This document shows, piece after piece, positions 1-8,393 of a stretch of DNA of 64,000 nt. The notes below the pieces were generated by a model that ran no database searches, was not told the DNA's origin, and was given only the letters and a program-made list of their open reading frames with translations. How positions within the stretch are numbered: position 1 is the first letter of the stretch; every line of letters starts with the position of its first letter. A program made the position numbers and the translations under genes. This DNA comes from Tistrella mobilis KA081020-065 (GTDB taxonomy: Bacteria; Pseudomonadota; Alphaproteobacteria; Tistrellales; Tistrellaceae): assembly GCF_000264455.2 (NCBI RefSeq), contig NC_017956.1, positions 2,587,501-2,651,500 of the forward strand, given 5' to 3'.

Positions 1-242
1 TTGAAATGGGCCCAGGGCTGGGCATTCAGCGGCCGGTCGGGCGCCGTGGTGCCGTTCAGCCGGGCCAGGAACAGTTCGTCGACCACCATCATGTGGTTGA
101 GCACGCCGCGGATGCTGCCGAAGAACGCCGCCCGCGGCCGTTCGAACTCCACTACGGGCAGGCGAGCCACCGCGTCATAGAGCCTGAGATTGGCCCAGGC
201 ATTGTAGCGGGCGAGGATGCCGAAATAGCTGGGCATGTCCAT
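1..242 (-). CDS. DinB-family protein, 3' part outside the window
   Basis: The minus strand reads an open frame from an ATG at 242 to the window edge, giving about 80 residues. The start reads MDMPSYFGILARYNAWAN, followed by a stretch with HMMVVDELFLARL. This is the usual opening of DinB/YfiT-type four-helix proteins: an aromatic YNxWAN helix, then a helix with the first metal-ligand His before a hydrophobic LFLARL segment. The family contains metal-binding, thiol-dependent or stress-induced enzymes of mostly unknown substrate. The gene runs off the left edge, so the remaining metal ligands cannot be seen. It is divergent from the lipoprotein gene at 470. Confidence 0.7.
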   Translation of the reverse strand, partial: MDMPSYFGILARYNAWANLRLYDAVARLPVVEFERPRAAFFGSIRGVLNHMMVVDELFLARLNGTTAPDRPLNAQPWAHF

Positions 243-469
243 AAGGGTACAACTCCGACTGGCGGTGGGCGGCGGAACCATGGCTGCCATCATGACCCGC
301 CGACACGCGCAGGGATATGGCGGGGTCGAAGAAAATCGCGAAAGGAAAACATCTCTAACGAGATATAACGTCGGAATTTATCACCAACACGCGCATATCA
401 TCGAATGATCTTGCCTCTTTGCGCGCATATCCTCTAATCTCGCCTTACGCGGTGATCCGGGGGCATGTC
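243..469. promoter_or_regulatory. Divergent intergenic region with a 10-bp direct repeat
   Basis: This gap separates the DinB-family gene from the lipoprotein gene. It is the most AT-rich part of the first kilobases. The sequence CGCGCATATC occurs twice, at 390-399 and 422-431, 32 bp apart (three helical turns), just upstream of the lipoprotein start. The spacing is compatible with a protein-binding site, but no regulator is identified. No clear -35/-10 pair could be assigned. Confidence 0.25.
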
Positions 470-1417
470 ATGCATCGAGGGACGGGACGGGCACTGCTGC
501 TGTTGCTGATGCTGGCTCTTTCCGGCTGTGCCGGCAGTGATGCACCGGAGCTGCCGGCCACCCCGAGCCCGGTGGTCGAGCGCGCGGCCCAGTGGCGCGG
601 CATCGCCGAAGATGCCGCCCTGCAGATCAGGGCAGGACTGCCGCCCGGCGCACGGCTGGTGATCGCCCCACCCGACCGCCGAAGCGCCTTCGCCGACCGG
701 CTGCCCGATCTGCTTGCCGCGGCCTTCATCCGCCAGGGTTTCGCGGTCTGGTCGGCACCGCCCGGCGATGCGGCCCCTCTGGTCCAGGCATCCGCCCCCG
801 GTTTCGATCTGCCTCCGGCCGATGCGTCGATGGGCCTGCTTCGGGTCGAAACCAGGATCTCCGCGGTCGGTCACGATGCCGAAGATACCCGCAGCCTGCT
901 GGAAGCCGGCCACTACACCCTGCTCGCCACCGGCGTCTACCTGCTCGAAAAGGCCGGCCGCGAGGGCGTGGATCTCGTCGCCAATCCGGGCTGGCTGATC
1001 GGCGCCGGCCTCGCCGCCGATCTCGCCAACTGGGCGGAGCGGCCCACCCCCTCTACCGAACTGGTGCTGGGGGTGCGGGTGCTGGACGGCGCCCGCTACG
1101 TCACCGCCACCGACCGGGTCTACCTGATCCGAGACGGCGATCGCGGCCTCTACACCGGCCGGCGGCGGGCCTCGCCCGACACGATCACCGTACTCTATGA
1201 TCCACGCGGTGACAGCCTCTCGGATGCCCGGCAGGCTGCAGCCCGCCACTGCGCCCAAACCGCACGTCAGCCGATGCTCGCCGCCCGCTGGGCCCCCGCC
1301 CCCGATCTGCCCGATGATCCGGTCGATCTGGCGGTGGCAACCCTGATCGATGACGGCGGGCGCCAGCCGCGCCATGGTGCCCGTTTCGACTGTGTCGATG
1401 CCGATGCGCGGTTCTAG
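470..1417 (+). CDS. Predicted outer-membrane or periplasmic lipoprotein, function unknown
   Basis: The start was placed at the ATG at 470 because it gives a textbook lipoprotein signal: MHRGTGR, a leucine-rich core, then the lipobox LSGC with Cys at about residue 21. An upstream in-frame start at 419 would bury this signal. The mature part of about 295 residues alternates strands and helices (IAEDAALQIRAGLPPG, then DRLPDLLAAAFIRQGFAVW). This resembles small envelope lipoproteins that score parameters of paired subunits, but I recognise no named family. It stands alone between divergent and convergent neighbours. Confidence 0.7.
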   Translation: MHRGTGRALLLLLMLALSGCAGSDAPELPATPSPVVERAAQWRGIAEDAALQIRAGLPPGARLVIAPPDRRSAFADRLPDLLAAAFIRQGFAVWSAPPGDAAPLVQASAPGFDLPPADASMGLLRVETRISAVGHDAEDTRSLLEAGHYTLLATGVYLLEKAGREGVDLVANPGWLIGAGLAADLANWAERPTPSTELVLGVRVLDGARYVTATDRVYLIRDGDRGLYTGRRRASPDTITVLYDPRGDSLSDARQAAARHCAQTARQPMLAARWAPAPDLPDDPVDLAVATLIDDGGRQPRHGARFDCVDADARF

Positions 1418-1428
1418 GCCACTGCGCT

Positions 1429-2688
1429 TCAGATGGGCTGGCCACGATCCGCCTGGGCCTCGGTCAGCGCTTTCGCAAAGGTGTCCGGATCGACATTGCC
1501 GCCGGTCAGCACCACCATGACCGTCCGCCCGGCAACCGGCACCCGTCCGGCCAGAACCGTCGCAAGGGCTGCGGCGCCCCCCGGTTCCACCACCAGTTTG
1601 AAGCGCGCAAAGGCGTAAAGCATGGCGCGCGCCACATCGGCATCGGTCACCGCCACGGCGGCATCGACCACCTGGGCGTTGATCGCAAAGGTCAGCGCCC
1701 CGGGAATGGGGGTTGCCAGCGCATCGCAGATCGTACGCACGCCGGGCACGTTGCCGATCCGCCGTCCCTCGGCGATCGATCGGGCGGTATCGTCATGGCC
1801 GGCAGGCTCGGCGATCACCAGCGCCGGCCGGTCGGGCAGCGCCTGCAGGCAAAGCCCCGTACCCGCCGCCAGCCCGCCGCCGCCGCAGGGCACCACCACC
1901 ACATCGGGCCGCTGCCCCAGGCTTTCGGCCTGATCCAGCATTTCGACCGCGATCGAGCCCTGCCCCGCGATGACGTCGCGATCGTCATAGGCCGAGACCA
2001 CGGTCATGCCGCGTTCGGCGCCGATCCGGCGGGTGATCCCCACCCGATCGTCCGACAGCCGGTCGTAGAACACGATCTCGGCGCCATAGGCGAGCACGCC
2101 CTCGATCTTGGTGCGCGGCGCATCGGCCGGCATCACGATCACGGCAGGCGCCCCGAATTCCCGCGCCGCCGCGGCCAGCCCCTGGGCATGATTGCCCGAG
2201 GAATAGCCGACGACGCCGCGCGCCCGCATCTCGGGCGACATCAGCTCCAGCCGGTTATAGGCACCGCGATATTTGAACGAACCGGTATGCTGCAGCACCT
2301 CGGCCTTGACCAGCAGCCGCCCGCCCAACTCGGCATCCACGCGGGCGGAGCGCAGCAGCGGCGTCTCGATCATCGACGATCGCATGCGGATCCAGGTCCG
2401 CCGCAGCACCGACAGGGTCGGCCAGTTCGACGCCTGGATCTGCTGCAGGCTCGGCCGGGCGCGGGGGGGCAGGAGAACGGTGCCGGCGCGGTCGGCATCG
2501 ATCACCGGCAGATCCACCGCCTCTTCCGGGCGACGAAGCCCGCCCCAGAGGTTCAGCGCGGGTTCCAGCGGCACGCCGGCACGCGCCCGCGCCGCCGCAC
2601 TCAGCGGCCGCGCGGCAGGTTTGGGACCGGGGGCATAGGCCGACGCAGCAGCCGTGGTCGAGGTCGGGCGGTCCGGGTCGAAGGGCAT
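1429..2688 (-). CDS. Threonine ammonia-lyase/serine-threonine dehydratase family (PLP fold type II)
   Basis: This is a PLP enzyme that removes ammonia from threonine or serine to give a 2-oxoacid. The Schiff-base lysine lies in SFKYRGA. The phosphate-binding glycine loop is PCGGGGLAAG, and the substrate loop is YSSGNHAQGLA. The protein ends after the catalytic domain (VVLTGGNVDPDTFAKAL), so it lacks the regulatory ACT domain of biosynthetic IlvA and looks more like the short catabolic or racemase-type members. An N-terminal extension of about 100 residues, rich in Pro and Ala, precedes the core. The start at 2688 (MPFDPDRP) is chosen by coding character, and a shorter start is possible. Confidence 0.8.
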   Translation of the reverse strand: MPFDPDRPTSTTAAASAYAPGPKPAARPLSAAARARAGVPLEPALNLWGGLRRPEEAVDLPVIDADRAGTVLLPPRARPSLQQIQASNWPTLSVLRRTWIRMRSSMIETPLLRSARVDAELGGRLLVKAEVLQHTGSFKYRGAYNRLELMSPEMRARGVVGYSSGNHAQGLAAAAREFGAPAVIVMPADAPRTKIEGVLAYGAEIVFYDRLSDDRVGITRRIGAERGMTVVSAYDDRDVIAGQGSIAVEMLDQAESLGQRPDVVVVPCGGGGLAAGTGLCLQALPDRPALVIAEPAGHDDTARSIAEGRRIGNVPGVRTICDALATPIPGALTFAINAQVVDAAVAVTDADVARAMLYAFARFKLVVEPGGAAALATVLAGRVPVAGRTVMVVLTGGNVDPDTFAKALTEAQADRGQPI

Positions 2689-2879
2689 GGCATCGCCGTC
2701 TGAAGCGGGACAGGAGGCCCCAGCATATATCACGCCCGGCCCTGCGCCGACTATCGGCCCGCTCCGCAAGGCTCCGGCGAAAAAAGCTCACACCTTCGAT
2801 GATCCGCCGTGATTATAAGCGGAATGGTGGTGGCGCCGCGGCAGCGCCGTCCCCCTGTTCGACGCGTGGAGGACCGCCG

Positions 2880-4805
2880 ATGGAACTCGCCAACCAGCTG
2901 ATCTTCGTAGGCGCCGCCCTCGTTTTGATCAGCATCGGGGCCAGCCTGGTCTCCTCCCGCTTCGGCATGCCGCTGCTGCTGGTCTTTCTTCTGCTCGGCC
3001 TTGCCGCCGGGCCTGAAGGTCTGGGCGGCATCGTCTTCGCCGATATAGATTCCGCCGCCCTGATCGGCTCGCTCGCTTTGGCGGTGATCCTGTTCGACGG
3101 CGGCCTCAAGACCAAGGGCGAGAATTTCCGCGTGGCCCTCTGGCCCGCCACATCGCTCGCCACCATCGGCGTGCTGATCACCGCCGGCCTCACCGGCCTG
3201 ATCGGCTGGGCGCTGTTCGATCAGCTGGGCCTGATGGCCGGCCTGCTGCTGGGGGCAATCCTCAGCCCGACCGATGCCGCGGCGGTGTTCTTCCTGCTCG
3301 GCAGCCGCGGACTGGTGCTCAAGGAACGGGTCGGTGCCACGCTCGAAATCGAAAGCGGCAGCAATGATCCGATGGCGGTCTTCCTCACCATCGGCCTGGT
3401 CGAACTGCTGGTCGCCGGTGCCGCAGGCGGCGACGGCCTGGGTGTGGTCGAACTCGCCGGCATCTTCGTCCTGCAGATGGGCCTCGGCGCCGGTTTCGGC
3501 CTGGTCGCGGGCCATGTGCTGGGACTGGCCATCAACCGGCTGCGCCTCGCCTCGGGCCTCTATCCGCTGCTGGCGCTGGCGGGCGCCCTCTTCACCTTCG
3601 GCCTGACCGCGGTGCTCGGCGGCAGCGGCTTCCTTGCCGTCTATCTGATGGGGCTGATGCTCGGCAACCGGAAGCTTCAGGGCTTCCACAACATCATGCG
3701 CTTCCATGACGGGCTCACCTGGCTCGCCCAGATCGTGATGTTCCTGATGCTGGGGCTGATGGTGCTGCCATCGGGGCTGATCGCGATCGCGCCGCTCGCC
3801 CTGCCGCTCGCCTTCGTGCTGATGCTGGTGGTGCGCCCGATCGCCGTCTGGGTGTCGCTGCTGCCCTTCAACTTCTCGAAGGCGGAACAGGCTTTCATCT
3901 CGTGGGTGGGCCTGCGCGGCGCGGTGCCGATGGTTCTCGCCCTCTTTCCCACGGCCGCCGGGCTCGATGTCGGCCCGCTCTATTTCGGCATCGCCTTCTG
4001 GGTCGTCGTGGTCTCGCTCACCATCCAGGGCTGGACGATCACCCCGCTTGCCCGCTGGCTGAAGCTGGAGATCCCGTCGAAATCCGGCCCGATCGACCGC
4101 ATCGAAATCTCGCTGCCCGAACTGCCCGACCACGAGATCGTGGGTTATGCGATCGAGGACGACAGCCCGCTGGTCGATCGCCATCCGCGCCTGCCGCCCT
4201 GGGCGCAGCCGCTGCTTCTGGTGCGGGAAAAGACCCTGACCACCCCTGCGCCGGGCTTCCGCCTGGCTGTCGGCGACACGCTCTATCTGCTGGCGCCGCC
4301 CTGGAAACTGCCGGATCTGGATGCGGTCTTCGGCGGCCGGGCGGAAGAAGATGCCGCCTTCTTCGGTGCATTCACCCTGAATGGCGAGGCCCGTCTGTCG
4401 GGACTGGGCGATGCCTATGGCGTGCCGGTGCCGGCCGAGGCGCTGCGCGAGACGCTGGCCGATTTCATCGATCGCCAGTTCAACCGGGCGCCCGTGGTCG
4501 GCGATGTGGTGTTCCTCGGCAATGTCGCCCTGATCGTGCGCGAACGTGACGAGACCGGCCGCGTCACCAAGGTCGGCCTCGATCTCGACGGGCTGAAGCG
4601 CCGTGCGCCCCGCGTCCCCTTCCTGCCCGACTGGCCGACGCTGGTCCGCGCCGCCCGCCATCTGGGCCCGGGGCCCGCCCGGGCCGTCCGCCGCCTGCGC
4701 GACCGCAGCCGCGGCACCACCGCCACCCCCGTCGCCGCCCGGCCCGCCGACAGCACCCGCCGCGGCCTGGCGGAGCGCCTGCGGCGGATGCTCAGGCGCA
4801 GGTGA
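2880..4805 (+). CDS. nhaP2: K+/H+ antiporter, CPA1 family with cytoplasmic TrkA_C/CorC-like tail
   Basis: The protein is 641 residues, started at the ATG at 2880 with GTGGAGGA about 8 bases upstream. Residues 1 to about 395 form a dozen hydrophobic segments of the sodium/proton exchanger fold, including SPTDAAAVFFLL, which carries the acidic/Asp transport motif. They end in an amphipathic WLKLEIPSK linker. Residues about 405-570 form a RCK-C-like and a CorC/HlyC-like domain (AVGDTLYLLAPPWKLPDLDAVFGG). This matches CvrA/NhaP2, a potassium/proton antiporter for osmotic and pH balance in the inner membrane. The C-terminal 70 residues are basic and low complexity. Confidence 0.85.
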   Translation: MELANQLIFVGAALVLISIGASLVSSRFGMPLLLVFLLLGLAAGPEGLGGIVFADIDSAALIGSLALAVILFDGGLKTKGENFRVALWPATSLATIGVLITAGLTGLIGWALFDQLGLMAGLLLGAILSPTDAAAVFFLLGSRGLVLKERVGATLEIESGSNDPMAVFLTIGLVELLVAGAAGGDGLGVVELAGIFVLQMGLGAGFGLVAGHVLGLAINRLRLASGLYPLLALAGALFTFGLTAVLGGSGFLAVYLMGLMLGNRKLQGFHNIMRFHDGLTWLAQIVMFLMLGLMVLPSGLIAIAPLALPLAFVLMLVVRPIAVWVSLLPFNFSKAEQAFISWVGLRGAVPMVLALFPTAAGLDVGPLYFGIAFWVVVVSLTIQGWTITPLARWLKLEIPSKSGPIDRIEISLPELPDHEIVGYAIEDDSPLVDRHPRLPPWAQPLLLVREKTLTTPAPGFRLAVGDTLYLLAPPWKLPDLDAVFGGRAEEDAAFFGAFTLNGEARLSGLGDAYGVPVPAEALRETLADFIDRQFNRAPVVGDVVFLGNVALIVRERDETGRVTKVGLDLDGLKRRAPRVPFLPDWPTLVRAARHLGPGPARAVRRLRDRSRGTTATPVAARPADSTRRGLAERLRRMLRRR

Positions 4806-4819
4806 CAGCCGGGGCCCCT

Positions 4820-5254
4820 CTACAGGCGAGGTGTCAGCTTAAGCGTGCGGTCCCGCCGATGCCGGCCTATGCCGCTTCGAACGGCTTCGAAAATTTCAAC
4901 AGGCAACATGCCCCAGGCAAAGACGTCCGACCGGTCGCGCCGGACCGGCCGGAGATCATAGCCGGGCCATACAAACCAGTTGAGTTCTCGCGTCACGATC
5001 CAGGAGGGTTGATCATCCAGGCCAAGCCGTTGCTTGACCTTCAAAGGCAACGCCACCGCATGAGGATCATCGTCCGGCGGGGTATGCGTGATCGGCACGA
5101 CATATACACGCCTGTCTCCGTCCTCGTCGGTCATCGTCATGACCACCGCGCAGGGCCTCGCTTTCCGGCCTTCCTCCTCACCGCCATCACGCTGATGACG
5201 CCAAAGGAAGACGTAGGAGATAACGAGGCCCGGTACGGGATCAGGAAGAGGCAT
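4820..5254 (-). CDS. PemK/MazF-like toxin of a type II toxin-antitoxin pair
   Basis: The product is 144 residues. The pattern PGLVISYVFLWRHQ, then GRKARPCAVVMTM, then VYVVPITHTPP is the beta-barrel core of the PemK/MazF-like growth inhibitors, which usually cleave RNA. An insert with a VKQRLGLDDQPSWIVTRELNWFVWPG segment follows. It starts 3 bases after the stop of the Phd-like antitoxin gene, the usual antitoxin-first order, so the two are co-transcribed. The family call rests on motif pattern and on the neighbour. The catalytic residues of MazF proper are not clearly aligned. Confidence 0.65.
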   Translation of the reverse strand: MPLPDPVPGLVISYVFLWRHQRDGGEEEGRKARPCAVVMTMTDEDGDRRVYVVPITHTPPDDDPHAVALPLKVKQRLGLDDQPSWIVTRELNWFVWPGYDLRPVRRDRSDVFAWGMLPVEIFEAVRSGIGRHRRDRTLKLTPRL

Positions 5255-5257
5255 CCG

Positions 5258-5509
5258 TCAGTCGTCGAGCGAGTAGCGCAACGCTTCCGGGATTTCCGCC
5301 GCCTCGAGGGCGGCAAACTCCTCGTCGGTCAACTCCTCGGCCGACACGTGGCCCCGCATTGCCTGCTTCAGACGGTGATAGGTCGCAGCCGAGATGATCA
5401 CAACCGTCTCGCGACCTTGCCTTGTCACGCGGACCGGCTCCGTCAGTGCCCGGTCGTGCCAGGCATCGAAGTCCTTCCGGATCTCGGACGCTGTCACAAT
5501 GCTGGACAT
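5258..5509 (-). CDS. Phd/YefM-family antitoxin
   Basis: The product is 83 residues from the ATG at 5509, which follows a strong GGAGGTG ribosome-binding site. An upstream in-frame start exists but lies before this site. The N-terminal half (ASEIRKDFDAWHDRAL, then PVRVTRQGRETVVIISAATYHRL) is the dimer and DNA-binding fold of Phd/YefM antitoxins. The acidic tail (SAEELTDEEFAALEAAEIPEA) is the toxin-binding, protease-sensitive part. It should neutralise the downstream PemK-like protein and repress their common promoter. Confidence 0.85.
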   Translation of the reverse strand: MSSIVTASEIRKDFDAWHDRALTEPVRVTRQGRETVVIISAATYHRLKQAMRGHVSAEELTDEEFAALEAAEIPEALRYSLDD

Positions 5510-5582
5510 GACGCACCTCCGCTCTCTCGCCCACACAGAAGATGTGGCCATCCGCCCCTGCGTGCAAGGTCGCGACGGCAGG

Positions 5583-6278
5583 TCACACCACGTCGAAGGT
5601 CAGCTCACCCACATGCTCGATGCCGCAGCGGACCTTCTGGCCGCGGGCGATCGGGCCGACACCGGCGGGGGTGCCGGTGAAGACGATGTCGCCGGGTTTG
5701 AGCGCGATATAGCGCGACAGTTCGGCGATCACCTCGGCGGTGGTGCGGATCATCTGGTTGAGGTCGGCCTGCTGGCGCATCTGGCCGTCGACTTCCAGCC
5801 AGATCCGGCCGCGCTGCGGATGGCCGAAGCTCTCGACGCGGGCGAGTGCGCCCACCGGCGCCGCCTGGTCGAAGCTCTTCGCCATGTCCCACGGGCCGCC
5901 ACGGTCGCGGGCGGCGTTCTGAAGGTCGCGCCGGGTCAGGTCCACGCCCACGGCATAGCCGTAGACCAGCGACAGCGCCTGATCGGCCGGCACATTCGCC
6001 CCCTCGCGACCGATGGCCGCCACCAGCTCCACCTCGTGATGCAGGTTGGCGGTCATCGGCGGATAGGCGACCTTTGCGCCGTCTGCGACCACGCAATCGG
6101 CCGGCTTGATGAAGAACACCGCCGCCTCGGCACTCACATCGGTGCCGCCCATCTCGCGGATATGATCCGCGTAGTTCTTACCGATGCAGAACACGCGGCG
6201 GACCGGAAACCGGATCGCCGAGCCGCGAATCGGCAATGTCGGTGCCTCCCACGATGCCACCGCCAGACCGTAGGTCAT
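5583..6278 (-). CDS. Fumarylacetoacetate hydrolase-family protein
   Basis: The product is 231 residues, the length of the short FAH family, which hydrolyses or decarboxylates acyl pyruvates and related 2-oxo acids. Landmarks are RVFCIGKNYADHIREMGG at the start and NLHHEVELVAAIG with the metal-binding acidic pair. Further on are GYAVGVDLTRRDLQ and the closing PGDIVFTGTPAGVGP. The substrate cannot be told from sequence. It is followed on the same strand by the toxin-antitoxin pair and preceded by a D-2-hydroxyacid dehydrogenase; the latter might form a loose catabolic pair with it. Confidence 0.88.
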   Translation of the reverse strand: MTYGLAVASWEAPTLPIRGSAIRFPVRRVFCIGKNYADHIREMGGTDVSAEAAVFFIKPADCVVADGAKVAYPPMTANLHHEVELVAAIGREGANVPADQALSLVYGYAVGVDLTRRDLQNAARDRGGPWDMAKSFDQAAPVGALARVESFGHPQRGRIWLEVDGQMRQQADLNQMIRTTAEVIAELSRYIALKPGDIVFTGTPAGVGPIARGQKVRCGIEHVGELTFDVV

Positions 6279-6429
6279 GCTCCCTCCCCCCTTGGATCGA
6301 TCTCGTCCCGGGGCGCAGGGTCATGGGTGCGGGTGCAGGCCGCCCTCGCCACCGGGGCGAGAAAGATACGTCCGCACCCGGTCCATGTTAAGCGTTTGTG
6401 ATATATTCCGGTGATTTTGCGTCCGAAAG

Positions 6430-7422
6430 TTACGCCAGCCGGTCGCGCGGCGTCGCGCCGGCGAAGAAGGCATCCAGATTGTCCAGTGCCCGGAAGCCCA
6501 TCGCGGCCCGGGTCTCGACGGTGGAGGTGCCCATATGCGGCAACAGATAGGCGTTGTCGAGTTCGGCCCAGCGCGGATCGAATTGCGGCTCGCCGGTGAA
6601 GACGTCGAGCCCCGCCGCCCGCAACCGGCCCGACGTCAGGGCCGCAATCGCCGCCGCGTCGTCCACCAGCGGCCCCCGCGCGGTGTTGACCAGGATCGCC
6701 CCCTCGGGCAGGCGGGCGATCCGCTCGGCATTGATCATGCCGATGGTCTCGGGCGTCGCCGGGCAGTGCAGCGACAGCACATCGGCCACCGCCACCAGAT
6801 CGTCCAGGCTGTCATGATAGACGGCGTCGGCAAGATCGGCACCCAATGCCGCCTCATCCAGCCGGCGACGCTGATGATAATGGATGGTCATGCCGAACGC
6901 CTTCGCCCGGCGTGCCGTCGCCTGGCCGATACGCCCGAAGCCGACCAGCCCCAGCCGCTTGCCGCGAAGATCGGTGCCGAGCATGAAAGTCGGCGACCAG
7001 CCCGACCAGCCGCCGGTGCGCAGCATGCGCTGCCCTTCATAGGCGCGGCGAGCCGCCCCCAGCATGACCAGCATGGCGATATCGGCCGTCGCCTCGGCCA
7101 CGACGTCGGGGGTGTTGAACACCTGCAGCCCGCGCGCCTTCGCCGCCGCAAGGTCGATATGGTCATAGCCGACCGAGAAGGTGGCGATCGCCTCGACGCA
7201 GGCGGGCAGCCCCTCGATCGCCGCCCGGTCCATGCGCTCGGTGGGCGTCAGCAGAATGCCACGGGCGGTGTTGTCGGCCGCCAGCGCCGCCAGCTCTGCG
7301 GCCGGGATCGGCCGGTCTTCGGCCAGACGGATCACGCGGTAATCGCCCGCCGCCCGCTCCTCCACCGCGTCGGGCAGGTGGCGGGTGACGACCAGGACCG
7401 GACGATCGGCAGGGGCGGACAT
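6430..7422 (-). CDS. D-2-hydroxyacid dehydrogenase (glyoxylate/hydroxypyruvate reductase type)
   Basis: This is an NAD(P)H-dependent reductase of 2-oxoacids. The nucleotide loop is LGLVGFGRIGQATARRAKAF. The catalytic Arg lies in NTARGPLVDDAAAI, the Glu in DVFTGEP and the His in NAYLLPHMGTST. The start at 7422 (MSAPADRP) was preferred over an upstream start at 7461 because of GGGAGAGTTGCCCC just before it. The size of 330 residues fits glyoxylate reductase/GyaR-like enzymes. The true substrate is unknown. Confidence 0.85.
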   Translation of the reverse strand: MSAPADRPVLVVTRHLPDAVEERAAGDYRVIRLAEDRPIPAAELAALAADNTARGILLTPTERMDRAAIEGLPACVEAIATFSVGYDHIDLAAAKARGLQVFNTPDVVAEATADIAMLVMLGAARRAYEGQRMLRTGGWSGWSPTFMLGTDLRGKRLGLVGFGRIGQATARRAKAFGMTIHYHQRRRLDEAALGADLADAVYHDSLDDLVAVADVLSLHCPATPETIGMINAERIARLPEGAILVNTARGPLVDDAAAIAALTSGRLRAAGLDVFTGEPQFDPRWAELDNAYLLPHMGTSTVETRAAMGFRALDNLDAFFAGATPRDRLA

Positions 7423-7656
7423 GGGGCAACTCTCCCGGATCTGAGGAACGGTCCGCAGCATATCCCGAGCCTGTCGGGCTCCGCCACCCCGTGTTTAACA
7501 TCATGATTCTGTTGTTCTTGAAAACTACTCTGTAAATATGTGTTGTTTATGGGATCCACCGGACCTACATTGCTTTTCAACATGCTGATCCGCATTCAAC
7601 AGATCGGATCCGTTTTTATCATCCCGCCCGCCGGAACCGGCGTGGGGAGGAGACCG
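7423..7656. promoter_or_regulatory. Divergent intergenic region upstream of the sulfate-assimilation genes
   Basis: This AT-rich stretch lies between the hydroxyacid dehydrogenase and cysG. It contains a direct repeat TTCAACA at 7576-7582 and 7595-7601, 19 bp apart. A strong ribosome-binding site (GGGGAGGAG) precedes the cysG ATG at 7657. The repeat could be the site of a sulfur regulator, but no consensus was matched. Confidence 0.3.
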
Positions 7657-8316
7657 ATGACCGCGCTGCTGCCCGTTTCGCTCGATCTGCGCCGCCTGCC
7701 CGTCGCCGTGGCCGGCCATGGAGAGAAGGCGCTCACCCGCCTCGCCATGATCATAGAGGCGGGCGCCATTCATCCGCGTGTCTACGCACCGGATGCGCCC
7801 GCGGATTTCATCGCCCGGGCCGAGGCGCTGGGTGGCGTGGTGGTCGACCGGCTGCCGAGCGATGCCGAACTCGATGATCTGCGCGTGCTGTTCGTCGCCG
7901 ATCTCGATGTCGAGACCGCCCGGCCGCTTCATGACCGGGCAGAGGCGTACAAGGTGCTGGTCAATGTCGAGGACGTGGTACCGCTCTGCGCCCTGCAGGT
8001 GCCGTCGGTGCTGCGCCGCGGCGATCTGGCGATCGCCATCTCCACCGCCGGCGCCAGCCCCAGCCTCGCCATCGCCATGAAGCGTGAACTCGCCCGGCTG
8101 ATCGGGCCCGAATGGGCCGAGAGAACGGCCGCCATCCGCCGGCTGCGCATGGCGCTGCGCGGTGCCGGCACGCCCCCCGCCGCGGTGAAATCCGCAACCG
8201 ACGAGATGATCCGGCGCGAACGCTGGCTGCCCCTCGGCGGCGCAGCACCGCGTTCCGACGAAACCGATACTGCTGCAACCACCCCGACCGACCATCCCCG
8301 CCGTGTGAAGGCCTGA
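7657..8316 (+). CDS. cysG: Precorrin-2 dehydrogenase/sirohydrochlorin ferrochelatase-like (siroheme synthase N-terminal type)
   Basis: The product is 219 residues, corresponding to the CysG-B/Met8 half of siroheme synthase without the methyltransferase half. It should oxidise precorrin-2 with NAD and insert iron to make the siroheme of sulfite reductase. Diagnostic segments are LVNVEDVVPLCALQVPSVLRRGDLAIAISTAGASPSLA, in two pieces, and the KRELARLIG helix. The usual GGGxVAxRK nucleotide loop is replaced by AGHGEKALTRL, a diverged form. cysH follows 77 bases downstream. Confidence 0.82.
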   Translation: MTALLPVSLDLRRLPVAVAGHGEKALTRLAMIIEAGAIHPRVYAPDAPADFIARAEALGGVVVDRLPSDAELDDLRVLFVADLDVETARPLHDRAEAYKVLVNVEDVVPLCALQVPSVLRRGDLAIAISTAGASPSLAIAMKRELARLIGPEWAERTAAIRRLRMALRGAGTPPAAVKSATDEMIRRERWLPLGGAAPRSDETDTAATTPTDHPRRVKA

Positions 8317-8393
8317 CCCTTCCCCCCCCGAAGGCCGGGGACGGAGGTCAGGGCCGGACGAACGAGAAAAGACCGCGAAAGGTCCTGATCACC

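Noticed and set aside
2751-4661. 636-codon open frame antisense to the antiporter gene
   Set aside because: Composition is His/Gln/Arg/Asp-rich and it mirrors the codon pattern of the real gene. High GC makes such long antisense frames common here (also 7929-9974, 14591-15946, 17090-19051, 29126-31213, 38155-40497).
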